A DNA stretch of 64,000 nt from assembly GCA_900544405.1 (NCBI GenBank), contig UQVA01000003.1:62001-126000 (forward strand), in the 5' to 3' direction. The position numbers were made by a program, and so were the translations under genes. The stretch comes from an uncultured Eubacteriales bacterium. Its GTDB lineage: Bacteria > Bacillota > Clostridia > Oscillospirales > Oscillospiraceae. Shown piece after piece: positions 1-8,146 of this stretch. The notes under the pieces were generated by a model. The model made no database searches. It was not told the DNA's origin and saw nothing but the letters and a program-made list of their open reading frames with translations. Every line of letters starts with the position of its first letter. The stretch's first letter is position 1.

Positions 1-2525
1 TGGCTGCTGACCACGGGGAAATAACCGGACTGATAGCCCTCGTCCAGTTCCGTACCCGTCTTGGCATCGAAGGTCTTGGTCGTACCTGCCAGGGCGCTGC
101 CGGTGGTGTCATCCGCAATATAGGTAAGCGTCCCATCCGTATTCTCAACAGCATATTTGACGGTATACGTCACCAGCGTGTTGGAACTCCACTTGGCATA
201 GAGGTTCAGGTCCCGGTTCACCGGCATGGAGAAATCGAAGGCCTTTTCTTCGCCGCTGTCGCTGATGTAGAACCAGCCGACGAAGGTATAAGCCCCGTTG
301 GTGGGGTCATTCGGCTTCACGACGGTCGTACCATGGGGAACATTCTCCCAAGTATTCAGCGGATTTCCATTCATATCCAGTACATCCTTGGTCAGATACG
401 TCTTGACCGTGTGGGTCTTGGGGGTCCACTTGGCGTAGAGGATCACGTCGGAGGCAGGCATGGTCATGGTGGACAAATTCGCCTCGGAACCCTCATAGCA
501 CCCGGGCGTCGTGTACCAGCCGGCAAACACATAGGCATTCTTTTCCAGATTTGCAGGATATTCCGGAATGAAGTCGTAGCCGCTCAGCGGTGCCTCAAAC
601 TGCACACTGTTATCCTTACCTGTAACATAGGCGTTGTAGTTGTAGAAGCTCAGATTATAGCTGTTACGGGTGTAGCAAAGATAGTTTTTGTCGTTAATAT
701 AATAGTAGCTTCCTCCAAACAATCCGCCCTCATGATAACCTGCATAAGCGACACCGCCCTGCTCCATTTTGTCAAACTTAGGATCAGACCACCACTGAGT
801 AAAACCAGTAATATTGTGAAATTCCTCCGAATATGTTAATTGGCACTCCTTTTCTAGCGTAATCTGCTTGTAAAGCTTAAAGTTCTTTCCGTCATGCGTG
901 TAAGTTCCTGTTTCGCCGTTCAGCGTTTCGATGTAGTAGTAAAGCACTGCACCAGATTGCGCACTTGATTTTTCAAACACGATGTTTTCTCCTGGCATTG
1001 TATCTATACTGCCAAGCATAGTGTCGGCCTTGAATGACTCACACCCATCAGGGACATCCCACCAAATGGTGTCGTTTCCATCTCTTATCGGGAAATGATC
1101 GTGGATGTCTGCCTGATACTTTGCGGTGATGGTTTTAACAACCTTATAGCAGCTATCATTATGCGTGTGCCACCAGGAACTATTATTGCACGTTAGTTCT
1201 CTGAATGTCAGCGTATAGGTATTCCGCGTATAATACACATTCAGCACGGTAGAGCCGTCGCCCTTAACGGTCACAGTCTCGGCTTTATCTTCGTTGTAGG
1301 TAAAATGTGTGCCGTCTCGGCCATCAAAGCTCTGATTCTTATAATCATCACTCTTTTGCTCTGTACCGGGCTTCACATTGGCAGGCTTGTAGGTTCCGGC
1401 CACGCTGTAACCGTCATCGTTGGCATTTTCATACCAGAACACAACCGTAAACCCAGACGTACCGATTTCCCAATTTGCCTTATAGCTCGTATTCTGTGCA
1501 GGCATTGTGGCCGGAATCGCCGGCGTCCAGCCGTTGAAGGTATAGCCGGGCTTGGTAGGATCGTTCACGGAAACCGCCGCACCGTACCGGGCATAGATCG
1601 GCTCCACACCGTAGCCGCCATCCAAATCGAAGTTCATCAGATAGTAGTAACGGTCATAGTAGATCTCGACGACCGTGCTGCCGTCCGCTGCGATTTCCAT
1701 GGCGGTATCATAGAGCAGAGAATAGAAGCCTTCATAGTCCGTTCTGGCCAGGCCCTCGCCTACTGCGCTCTTGGTGTAACCCTTCTTCGTCTCGGTGTCC
1801 GCCAGCGTGTACTTATCGTCAGAAACGTTCTGCTGATAGTGCTTGACTGTGAAATCCACCTCTGCGGGGTTGTAAGTTACGGTATAGGTCGTCGTTTCAG
1901 AAGCATTCACATGGACTACGTCCGAATCAGGCGTATAGCCCACGATCGCAGGACTGGCAACATCCTGCGTATAGGTGCTGCCGGTGGCCACGGTAGCCGT
2001 CCAGGGATTTGCCGCCTGTGTCCCGTCAGCAAACTGATACTTGATGGTAATGACATAGGTCGAGGGCGCAGGTCCGTCCGCCGGGTCCCCATTGGGTGCT
2101 GACCCGAGAACCGGCGCTGCGGCGGGAGCCTTTCGGACAGCCGCATCGGACTGAATCTGCACCTTCACCGGGTCGGTATAGCGGACTTCCCCATTGGTCA
2201 GCCTGCAGCGAATTTCAGCAACGTTGCCGCTGAGCAGATTGGCCACCAGGCCGTAACTCAGCTCCAGCCTGTTGCCGTTTGCGCCCATGATATTGGCCCA
2301 AACGTCGCCGCTGACGTGAATCTGCCACTGATAGCTGCCGGAAAGGTTCTCTGCCACGGCCGTCAGTTCCATTTTCTCGGACATTCTCAGCGAGACGGTC
2401 TTTACCGGCGCACCGGTGCCGTCACAGATCTGGAACGTCTCCGTCACGGTCTCAGCCAGGGCCGCCGGGGCAGCGACGGTCAGCAGCAGCACGGCGCAGA
2501 GCAGAAATGCAAGTATTTTCTTCAT
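1..2525 (-). CDS. Large secreted InlB/MucBP-repeat surface protein (partial)
   Basis: The gene reads off the left edge of the window; about 841 codons are visible. It starts with a Sec signal peptide (about residues 1-25, MKKILAFLL then a VAAPAALA-like cleavage region), followed by an Ig-like stretch, a MucBP-like region (about 150-260) and Listeria-Bacteroides (InlB B) repeats with the typical GYTFNGW, YVFAGWY and LYAKW signatures (about 290-350 and 660-780). Such repeats occur in surface adhesins and matrix proteins. The C-terminus, and so any LPXTG or other anchor, is outside the window. Its ATG overlaps the stop of the upstream SipW-dependent protein (TGATG), which argues for translational coupling in the same operon. 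Target and anchoring are unknown. Confidence 0.85.
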   Translation of the reverse strand, partial: MKKILAFLLCAVLLLTVAAPAALAETVTETFQICDGTGAPVKTVSLRMSEKMELTAVAENLSGSYQWQIHVSGDVWANIMGANGNRLELSYGLVANLLSGNVAEIRCRLTNGEVRYTDPVKVQIQSDAAVRKAPAAAPVLGSAPNGDPADGPAPSTYVITIKYQFADGTQAANPWTATVATGSTYTQDVASPAIVGYTPDSDVVHVNASETTTYTVTYNPAEVDFTVKHYQQNVSDDKYTLADTETKKGYTKSAVGEGLARTDYEGFYSLLYDTAMEIAADGSTVVEIYYDRYYYLMNFDLDGGYGVEPIYARYGAAVSVNDPTKPGYTFNGWTPAIPATMPAQNTSYKANWEIGTSGFTVVFWYENANDDGYSVAGTYKPANVKPGTEQKSDDYKNQSFDGRDGTHFTYNEDKAETVTVKGDGSTVLNVYYTRNTYTLTFRELTCNNSSWWHTHNDSCYKVVKTITAKYQADIHDHFPIRDGNDTIWWDVPDGCESFKADTMLGSIDTMPGENIVFEKSSAQSGAVLYYYIETLNGETGTYTHDGKNFKLYKQITLEKECQLTYSEEFHNITGFTQWWSDPKFDKMEQGGVAYAGYHEGGLFGGSYYYINDKNYLCYTRNSYNLSFYNYNAYVTGKDNSVQFEAPLSGYDFIPEYPANLEKNAYVFAGWYTTPGCYEGSEANLSTMTMPASDVILYAKWTPKTHTVKTYLTKDVLDMNGNPLNTWENVPHGTTVVKPNDPTNGAYTFVGWFYISDSGEEKAFDFSMPVNRDLNLYAKWSSNTLVTYTVKYAVENTDGTLTYIADDTTGSALAGTTKTFDAKTGTELDEGYQSGYFPVVSS

Positions 2526-3115
2526 CACGCACCCTCCTCAGGCCAGCCGGGAATTTCCCACAGCGCCCCGGTCAGGGGATTGTTGTCCGACTGGACCGCC
2601 TGGGCCTCCACCACGAGATCACAGGTGGACTCCTGATAGACGTTTCCCATTTCCGCCGCCATGTGCACAGCCTCAAAGGCCGGGGTGGTCGAACCGTCCA
2701 CGGCTACCGGCTCCCGATAGTAAAGCCAGCCGTCGGGACCCACGACCCAGCCGGGCAGCAGCTCCATGGACATAACCGATGTGCCGTTCTCCAACACCGG
2801 GGGCAGCGCCTCGCCCTGGGCGTTCTCGATGGACGCCGTCAGGCGGATGCGCACCCATGCGGGGGCAGAGCCGGTGTTTTCCACGGACACAATCTTAGAG
2901 ATGGATGTACCGGGCAGGACGCCGGTAACGCCTTCCTTGGGGAAGGGCGTATAGGTGTCTCCTGTCCGCTGCTGTTCCACCAGGGCAATATGAACGCCGC
3001 CGGTGGTGATCACATTGTGGGCGCGATCCTCTCCGGTAAAATAAGCCATGGTCGAAGATGCCATGGAAGCAATGGAGATCAGCGCCAGCACAATAATCCA
3101 GATTTTTCGTTTCAT
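2525..3115 (-). CDS. SipW-dependent-type exported protein (camelysin/TasA-like)
   Basis: A 196-residue protein beginning MKRKIWIIVLALISIAS. The signal segment ends in STMAYFTGEDRAHN, the form of leader used by SipW-type signal peptides (hydrophobic stretch, then A-Y-F-T, then an early beta-strand with N-x-x-T-x-G). The start at 3115 is chosen because AAGGAGG lies about 8 bases upstream; an upstream in-frame extension has no ribosome site. It is the last of four related exported proteins before the InlB-like gene, whose ATG overlaps its stop. Family members such as TasA and camelysin form extracellular fibres or surface proteases; which applies here is not known. Confidence 0.8.
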   Translation of the reverse strand: MKRKIWIIVLALISIASMASSTMAYFTGEDRAHNVITTGGVHIALVEQQRTGDTYTPFPKEGVTGVLPGTSISKIVSVENTGSAPAWVRIRLTASIENAQGEALPPVLENGTSVMSMELLPGWVVGPDGWLYYREPVAVDGSTTPAFEAVHMAAEMGNVYQESTCDLVVEAQAVQSDNNPLTGALWEIPGWPEEGA

Positions 3116-3279
3116 TTTTGCCGCCTCCTTTAATTTCGTAAGAAAACGTCCGATTTGCATATCGGGCGCTTTCTTAGGAACCTGCCCCCCGTTTTGCCGG
3201 GGGGCAGGCAAGGGAGAATCAGGCAAAGAACGGTGTGGGCCGCCGGGCCTCGTATGCGCTCTCGAAGCCTGTTGCCTGT

Positions 3280-4077
3280 TTATTGCCAGTTGTCGGCAGC
3301 GCCGCCCCAGGGGTTGTAGTTTGCACCAAAGGCTGCGGTGATGGCCTCGGAGGCGCTGTCAAAGCCCTCGGCCTGGCAAGCCACGGCGAACACCGGGCAG
3401 GAAACATTGTTCCAGTCCCAGCCATCGTCGAGAGTGACTTCTTCGCCAAAGGCGTAGCAGTTGCCGTCCTTGATGTCGAAGGTCTTGTCGAGGTACACGC
3501 CCTGCACGAGCTGCTCGGTGGCAGCACCGGCATCAACAGCCTGGTAGTAATCAGCGAAGTAAACGTTGTACTTGATGCCGTCGATAGTGGTCTCGAAGTA
3601 GTTCCACTTGCCGTCATGGGTCCAGATCCACTCCACACCCTCGGTGGAGGTAATAACACCATTTTCAACCTTGTTGCCAAAGTTGAAATGCAGGACGTTC
3701 ATGCCGGCGTTGAAGGTCTCGTAGCCGTCGTCCAGAGCGGAGGGGATTGCGAAGTAAGCACGGATGTAAGCCTTCTCGGAACCGGTGTTCTCGATGGTGA
3801 CCATCTTATCCACGTAGTTCTTGGCGGTGGGCATACCCAGCGCATCCTTCTCGCCCTGAGCGGAGCCGACGATGGGGTACAGCTTCTTGCCCTGGGTGAA
3901 ATCCTTCGTGCCGCCCTTGCCGTCACGCTCTTTCTCGATCAGGTCGATCTTCACATTGCCGACGGTGAAGGTGTTGGTCTCGTTGTCCGTGTCGGTGAAG
4001 TAAGCCAGAGAGGCTCCCACGATGGCCGTTGCCAGCAGGGCAACGCACAGGAAGATTGCGGTAATTTTCTTCTTCAT
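3280..4077 (-). CDS. SipW-dependent TasA/camelysin-like protein
   Basis: A 265-residue exported protein. Its N-terminus is a textbook SipW-dependent leader: positively charged start MKKKITAIF, hydrophobic core, then SLAYFTDTDNETNTF and the strand VGNVKIDLIE (residues about 23-47). The remainder is predicted beta-rich with many aromatic residues (YNVYFADYYQ), consistent with the TasA/camelysin fold. AAGGAG lies about 9 bases before the ATG. It sits in the minus-strand operon downstream of a SipW-type peptidase at 5643-6170, its presumed processing enzyme. Matrix fibre formation is an inference from the family. Confidence 0.82.
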   Translation of the reverse strand: MKKKITAIFLCVALLATAIVGASLAYFTDTDNETNTFTVGNVKIDLIEKERDGKGGTKDFTQGKKLYPIVGSAQGEKDALGMPTAKNYVDKMVTIENTGSEKAYIRAYFAIPSALDDGYETFNAGMNVLHFNFGNKVENGVITSTEGVEWIWTHDGKWNYFETTIDGIKYNVYFADYYQAVDAGAATEQLVQGVYLDKTFDIKDGNCYAFGEEVTLDDGWDWNNVSCPVFAVACQAEGFDSASEAITAAFGANYNPWGGAADNWQ

Positions 4078-4143
4078 GATGAACTTTCTCCTTAATTAAG
4101 ATTGATTATTTTTCTGCGCTCCTGCGCAGAGGGAATACAGGAA

Positions 4144-4737
4144 TCAGCTGATTTTGCTCCATGCGGTGGCAGCATCGGCAATACCGTCCTTCTGAACGGC
4201 GTAGGCCGTAAAGGTCAGCGTAGGTCCGGTAGGGATGTCCTTGATGTCCTCTTTCGTCAGTGTATCGCTGACCATGACAACACCGTTGGGATGGTCCGTA
4301 TCGCCCGCAAGGACATAATACGAAGCACCGTTTTTGGCATCGGCCGCACTCACTTCACGATAGTAGACATTCTTAGGAATCTTCGTGCCATCGCCCTGCG
4401 TCCAGCCGTCTGCAATGGAGTAAGTCACCTTACCACCCACAAACGTACCAGTCTCTTCCACCTTCACGAACAGCCAGCAGGCTTCGGAGTTGGCTTTGAC
4501 CGTCACCTTCGGGTCCTTGGCAATATCCACACCGGGGATGATTTTATAGCTACTGCCCGTAGTCTCTTCCAAGTTGATGTTGATGTCTCCGTAGGTAAAG
4601 GTATTGACAACGGGGTCGGATTTGGCGACCAGCCAGGCCACCGTTCCGCCCAATGCACACCCCAGCACCAGCGCCAGCGCCAGCACGGCGGCAAAAGCCT
4701 TGCTGCTCACGCTGCGGCGGTTTGCATGATTTTTCAC
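4144..4737 (-). CDS. SipW-dependent-like exported protein
   Basis: A 197-residue protein with a signal segment (about residues 12-35, AAVLALALVLGCALGG) followed by TVAWLVAKSDPVVNTF and TYGDININLEE, the same architecture as its neighbours but with AWLVAKSD in place of AYFTDTD. The start codon is GTG at 4737; an AAAGGAGG lies 13 bases upstream with a second purine-rich AGAGGA nearer. The N-terminus carries a longer basic region (KNHANRRSVSSK) than its paralogues. It belongs to the SipW operon. No catalytic motif was seen; a structural or matrix role is inferred from context. Confidence 0.78.
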   Translation of the reverse strand: MKNHANRRSVSSKAFAAVLALALVLGCALGGTVAWLVAKSDPVVNTFTYGDININLEETTGSSYKIIPGVDIAKDPKVTVKANSEACWLFVKVEETGTFVGGKVTYSIADGWTQGDGTKIPKNVYYREVSAADAKNGASYYVLAGDTDHPNGVVMVSDTLTKEDIKDIPTGPTLTFTAYAVQKDGIADAATAWSKIS

Positions 4738-4828
4738 TTTTCCTCTTCCTCCTTTCCCTGAATATTGGCTTTATTTCAACAGAAAGGGGAGCCATGCGGC
4801 TTGCCCTTGTCTGTTGGAATCAGAAATA

Positions 4829-5560
4829 TTACTGTGCATCAAAAGCTGCCCAGGCAGCATCCGCATTTGTAAAGCCGTCGGCCTGGATTGCTTCGGCAAC
4901 AACGGTGATTTTGAAATCGTTCAGCTTTGCTAGCTGATCGCCCTTGACCCAACCCGGAACCGTGACTGCATCGAACAGCGTCTCCAGCTTCACGTCGCCA
5001 TCAGGGGCTGCGACCGGGGTCTTGTAGTAGAAGTAATAGGTGAGCGTGTCGCCGGTTTTCTGGAAATACTTGCTGTTATCCAGCATTTCTTCCGTGTCCA
5101 CCATGTTGTCCGGAATAACGCCGTCCCACTTTGCAGCATTTGCCTCGACAAACTTGACCATCCGAATCAGCGGATAAGCATTTTCCACACCGGTGGGGCC
5201 ATCGTCCGCATACTCCGGGTCCGTACACATGGCAATCATGTCGGCGGCGTTGTTGAACGTGACCTTCAGCCGCACATAAGCGCTTTCGCTGCCATCCTTC
5301 ACCGTCACAGTGGGGTCTTTGGTGTAAGTATGGCCAGGCAGCAGATGGTATTCATTTGCTTTCACACGGGCAGCGCCCTCAACAGGCGTTCCGTCGGTCT
5401 TGACCTTCGCCTCGTCCAGCGTGATATTCACGGAACCAACCGTGAACGTGTTCTTGACTTCATCCGTCGAGGTCAAAAATGCCAGGGTCCCCAGCACTGA
5501 GGCGGTCACAAGCAGCACCGCACAGAGCGTCAGGAGCAGAGCCTTACTTCTTGTTTTCAT
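4829..5560 (-). CDS. SipW-dependent TasA-like exported protein
   Basis: A 243-residue exported protein starting MKTRSKALLLTLCAVLL, with leader end TLAFLTSTDEVKNTF and strand VGSVNITLDEAKV (about residues 22-50), matching SipW-type substrates. The start at 5560 is supported by AAGGAGG nine bases upstream; a longer in-frame reading has no ribosome site. The gene follows the signal peptidase gene directly and is the first of four substrate-like genes. The mature part is beta-rich and aromatic (YYFYYKTPV). As with its neighbours, assembly into an extracellular fibre is a family-based inference. Confidence 0.82.
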   Translation of the reverse strand: MKTRSKALLLTLCAVLLVTASVLGTLAFLTSTDEVKNTFTVGSVNITLDEAKVKTDGTPVEGAARVKANEYHLLPGHTYTKDPTVTVKDGSESAYVRLKVTFNNAADMIAMCTDPEYADDGPTGVENAYPLIRMVKFVEANAAKWDGVIPDNMVDTEEMLDNSKYFQKTGDTLTYYFYYKTPVAAPDGDVKLETLFDAVTVPGWVKGDQLAKLNDFKITVVAEAIQADGFTNADAAWAAFDAQ

Positions 5561-5642
5561 CCATGAAAACCTCCTTAAAAGAATGCAATATCGGGAGCCT
5601 TGCGGCATTGCCCTTCATGGAAACGCTGAACAAACGCTTCGC

Positions 5643-6170
5643 TCAGCGGCTTTCTGCGTCCGGGGCGGGCTTTTTCTTGTCCTCCGCAAAGAGGTCCGGA
5701 AGGAACACCAACAGCAAAAGCACCGCCGCCGCAGAAATGGCAATATACGTTCCCGGGGGATTCTGGATCCAGGTGATGACGTAGCCCAGGTAGGGGACGC
5801 ACGCCACCGGGGTCCCCAGGACGTTCTTGCAGTGGACCAGGCCCGCATCGGCAGCCTCGTTGGCGTCCCCCTTGGTCCGGTAGCGGTAAATGCCCGCCTC
5901 CTCCGGGTCCGGGATGACCTCCACCACCCGATGGGTGGCCACGGTATGTTCATCCAGCAGAAATGTAATGACCTGCCCCGGCTGAATGTCCGCCGGGTCC
6001 ACCTTTCGGACGTACAGCAGCGCCCCGGTGGGGTACGCCGGTTCCATAGAGCCGGACAGCACCGCATAGGTCTGCATCCCAAACAGCCGTCCGCCTACCA
6101 GCGTCAGCGCCAGCAGCACTACCAGGACCATTACCACGGTGGACAGTCCATTGGCGATCTTCCGGATCAT
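5643..6170 (-). CDS. sipW: Signal peptidase I, SipW (ER/archaeal) type
   Basis: A 175-residue membrane peptidase. One membrane segment near the N-terminus (about 11-31) precedes the catalytic serine in SGSMEP (Ser41). The general base is His80 in THRVVEV rather than lysine, which defines the ER/archaeal SipW class, and the TKGDAN box (about 99-104) holds the conserved Asp. A second C-terminal hydrophobic segment (IAISAAAVLLLLVFLP) follows. SipW enzymes remove the special leaders of TasA-like proteins; four such substrates lie immediately downstream in the operon. A good ribosome site (AGGAGAGGACACC) precedes the ATG. Confidence 0.9.
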   Translation of the reverse strand: MIRKIANGLSTVVMVLVVLLALTLVGGRLFGMQTYAVLSGSMEPAYPTGALLYVRKVDPADIQPGQVITFLLDEHTVATHRVVEVIPDPEEAGIYRYRTKGDANEAADAGLVHCKNVLGTPVACVPYLGYVITWIQNPPGTYIAISAAAVLLLLVFLPDLFAEDKKKPAPDAESR

Positions 6171-6186
6171 GGTGTCCTCTCCTCTC

Positions 6187-6363
6187 TCACATGGCCAGAG
6201 CTTCCCGGTCCAATTCCTTCAATTCCGCACGAAGGCCCGCCCGGATCAACGTCCGCAGCATTTCCGCCTGACTTCTTTCCCGGAAAGCCTCCGTATTCTT
6301 CAGTGTCTCCAGCATCTGCGCCAATTCCGGAGTCAAGATCAACGTCAACTTTTTTCCGACCAT
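6187..6363 (-). CDS. Small ribbon-helix-helix-like regulator (first gene of SipW operon)
   Basis: A 58-residue protein starting MVGKKLTLILTPELAQML, with a basic strand followed by helices (QAEMLRTLIRAGL), the layout of a short CopG/Arc-type DNA-binding protein. The start at 6363 has AAAGGAG about 8 bases upstream. It is the first gene downstream of a strong promoter (6431-6460) and sits 16 bases before sipW, so it probably shares its transcript. Repeated TGAAC boxes occur around both divergent promoters and are candidate operators. No family assignment beyond the fold is claimed. Confidence 0.65.
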   Translation of the reverse strand: MVGKKLTLILTPELAQMLETLKNTEAFRERSQAEMLRTLIRAGLRAELKELDREALAM

Positions 6364-6387
6364 GGTTTTATCTCCTTTCTCACATCT

Positions 6388-6606
6388 TATGAACATTTGC
6401 TTTGCGTGAACCTCTGAACTTGTGTTTTATATTATAGGGCATATTGTATGAACTTGTCAACCCCGTTTTTCAAATGGGTTCTAAAGAAAAATTAACAGAC
6501 CATTTTCCAGCTTCTTCCAGGATTGATAATACAACATTCCTCAAAATTTTTCCCGTTTTCCCTATGTATTCGAATTTAGCCTCTTGACAGAAACTCTGAA
6601 CTTGTG
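6388..6606. promoter_or_regulatory. Divergent control region with repeated TGAAC(T/A)TKTG boxes
   Basis: Four plus-strand copies of a related box occur here: TATGAACATTTG (6388-6399), CTCTGAACTTGTG (6412-6424), TATGAACTTGTC (6447-6458) and CTCTGAACTTGTG (6594-6606). One box lies just downstream of the -10 of the minus promoter, one overlaps its -35, and one fills the spacer of the plus promoter. That is the placement expected of operators. The likely binders are the two small ribbon-helix-helix proteins on either side (inference). Confidence 0.5.
6431..6460 (-). promoter_or_regulatory. Sigma-A promoter of the SipW operon
   Basis: On the minus strand TTGACA (6460-6455) is followed after 18 bases by TATAAT (6436-6431), both perfect consensus. 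It reads into the small regulator, sipW and the surface genes. Confidence 0.75.
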
Positions 6607-6612
6607 CATAAT
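6584..6612 (+). promoter_or_regulatory. Sigma-A promoter of plus-strand RHH gene
   Basis: TTGACA (6584-6589), 17 bases, then CATAAT (6607-6612). The spacer contains the CTCTGAACTTGTG box, so binding there would block the promoter. Confidence 0.7.
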
Positions 6613-6636
6613 TACACCCGTAAGGAGGAATGAACC

Positions 6637-6810
6637 ATGCCAACAGAAAAACCCCGCTTTACTGTGATCGTGGATGAGGAGCTCTTGAAGGAGATCGATG
6701 ATTTCCGTTTCGAGAACCGATACCCCAGTCGATCCGCCGCCACCATTGACCTGATCCGCCGCGGCATTGAACAGCTGCAGAAGGACCAGGAGAAGGATCA
6801 TTCCAACTGA
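6637..6810 (+). CDS. Small ribbon-helix-helix DNA-binding protein
   Basis: A 57-residue gene. TAAGGAGGA (6621-6629) lies 7 bases before the ATG. The protein MPTEKPRFTVIVDEELLKEI continues with DDFRFENRYPSRSAATIDLI and a charged tail. A short beta strand (RFTVIVD), a helix, the N-RYPSRS turn and a second helix is the classic Arc/MetJ/CopG pattern of antitoxin-type or operon repressors. It diverges from the SipW operon and shares operator-like boxes with it. No toxin gene is adjacent, so a simple repressor role is more likely than toxin-antitoxin (inference). Confidence 0.75.
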   Translation: MPTEKPRFTVIVDEELLKEIDDFRFENRYPSRSAATIDLIRRGIEQLQKDQEKDHSN

Positions 6811-6892
6811 GGTCTTTCCCTGTTCCCCTGACGGCAGAGCCATTATACTTCCACACTTTGGTCAAATGCTGTCGAAAGCTGTATGAACAAAA

Positions 6893-6936
6893 AAATCCCC
6901 CGGAAACGATTACTTCTAACCGTTTCCGGGGATTTT
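6893..6936. terminator. Bidirectional intrinsic terminator
   Basis: An inverted repeat (CCCCGGAAACG ... CGTTTCCGGGG) flanked by an A-run on the left and a T-run on the right. It lies between the convergent RHH gene and the nucleosidase gene and can serve both strands. Confidence 0.8.
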
Positions 6937-6952
6937 TCAGCTATTTATTGGG

Positions 6953-7657
6953 TCATTCGTCCTGAGCCAGATCCCGGGCCAGTGCCTCGGTCAGCCGGGC
7001 ACAGAAGGCGGCGGCGTTGGCCTCGAAGGTGGGATAATCCATTTCCGCCGAGTCGTCGGCCTTGTCGGAGATGGCCCTCAGAATCACGAAAGGCACACCG
7101 TTCCTGTATGCGGTATGGGCGATGGCCGCTCCCTCCATCTCCACGCAGGAAGCCTGGGTCAGCGCCACGATCTTTTCCTTCAGCTCTTTCTTGGCCACAA
7201 AGCAGTCGCCGGTAGCCACCCGTCCGATGTGGGTGTGGCCGGGTTTTATCGATTCCGCCGCTGCAAAGGCCCGGCCGATGAGGAAATCATCCGCCTCAAA
7301 GGTCTCCGGCATCCCCGGCAGAACGCAGGGTGCATAGCCCACATATTGGCAATCCACGTCATAATACATCGCATCTTTGCTGACCAGCAGGTCACAAATA
7401 TCCAGCTTTGCATTTAGCGAACCGGCCACACCGGTGTTGACCAGATGAGAAATTTTATAGCAGGAGCAAAGAATTTGCGCGCACACTGCCGCATTGACCT
7501 TGCCCACGCCGCACTCCACCACCACGGCGGGCAGTCCTTCCAGCAGGCCCTCGCAGAAGTCCATTCCGGCGATGGTCTGAATTTTCTTCCCGGTCATGGC
7601 GTTCTGAAGGGTCTCTACCTCCACCTTCATGGCGCCGATAATGCCTAGTTTCTTCAT
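6953..7657 (-). CDS. mtnN: 5'-methylthioadenosine/S-adenosylhomocysteine nucleosidase
   Basis: A 234-residue cytosolic nucleosidase that cleaves S-adenosylhomocysteine to S-ribosylhomocysteine plus adenine (and methylthioadenosine likewise). The start MKKLGIIGAMKVEVETL carries the conserved GAM-EE-like substrate loop. NTGVAGSL (about 73-80) is the purine-phosphorylase signature, VEMEGAA (about 172-178) binds the ribose, and the catalytic Asp lies in AISDKAD (about 195-201). It lies four bases after luxS on the same strand, so its product feeds the next enzyme directly: the Pfs-LuxS activated methyl cycle. Confidence 0.95.
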   Translation of the reverse strand: MKKLGIIGAMKVEVETLQNAMTGKKIQTIAGMDFCEGLLEGLPAVVVECGVGKVNAAVCAQILCSCYKISHLVNTGVAGSLNAKLDICDLLVSKDAMYYDVDCQYVGYAPCVLPGMPETFEADDFLIGRAFAAAESIKPGHTHIGRVATGDCFVAKKELKEKIVALTQASCVEMEGAAIAHTAYRNGVPFVILRAISDKADDSAEMDYPTFEANAAAFCARLTEALARDLAQDE

Positions 7658-7661
7658 AATA

Positions 7662-8141
7662 TCAGTCCTCCGGGTAGTTCAGGCGGCTTTCGTCGATGTT
7701 TTCCAGCAGAGCGGCGTAGCGCTTCGCCCAGAAGTGGGCCATGTTCAGGTTCATGTCCAGATAATTGCCGCAATCCCTGGGGGATGCTCCGGGGACTTCG
7801 CCCTCATAGTCCCGGATGAACCGGAAGCAATCCCGGACCAGCGGCAGGGCCTCCCGGGAGGTTAGGTCCCCGGTCAGCAGCAGGTAAAAGCCCGTGCGGC
7901 AGCCCATAGGCCCGAAGTACAGCACCCGGTCCTTCCATGTCGGGTCGTTGCGCAGATAGGTAGCCGCCAGATGCTCGATGGTGTGGACCTCGGCGGTGTT
8001 CATCACCGGCTCGTCGTTGGGGCTGGTGACCCGCAGGTCGAAGGTGGTCACGGTTTCGCTGCCCACCCGGTCCTTCCGGGAAACGTACAGACCCGGCAGG
8101 AGCCGGATGTGGTCAATGGTAAAGCTGGTAATTTTTTCCAT
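7662..8141 (-). CDS. luxS: S-ribosylhomocysteine lyase (autoinducer-2 synthase)
   Basis: A 159-residue metalloenzyme splitting S-ribosylhomocysteine into homocysteine and DPD, the precursor of autoinducer-2. The metal motif HTIEH is at residues 53-57, with the third ligand Cys in RDCGNY (about 124) and the catalytic Cys in GPMGCRTG (about 81). The start MEKITSFTIDH is chosen at 8141 because AAGGAGA lies ten bases upstream; that ribosome site overlaps the stop of the preceding gene. It is grouped with mtnN and three cell-surface-type genes upstream. Confidence 0.96.
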   Translation of the reverse strand: MEKITSFTIDHIRLLPGLYVSRKDRVGSETVTTFDLRVTSPNDEPVMNTAEVHTIEHLAATYLRNDPTWKDRVLYFGPMGCRTGFYLLLTGDLTSREALPLVRDCFRFIRDYEGEVPGASPRDCGNYLDMNLNMAHFWAKRYAALLENIDESRLNYPED

Positions 8142-8146
8142 AAAAT

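Noticed and set aside
2525..3680. Additional frames opposite and beside the SipW substrates
   Set aside because: No ribosome sites or domains; they are out-of-frame readings of the real genes.
6637..6810. Toxin-antitoxin module
   Set aside because: The small ribbon-helix-helix gene resembles an antitoxin, but no toxin-like gene is adjacent.
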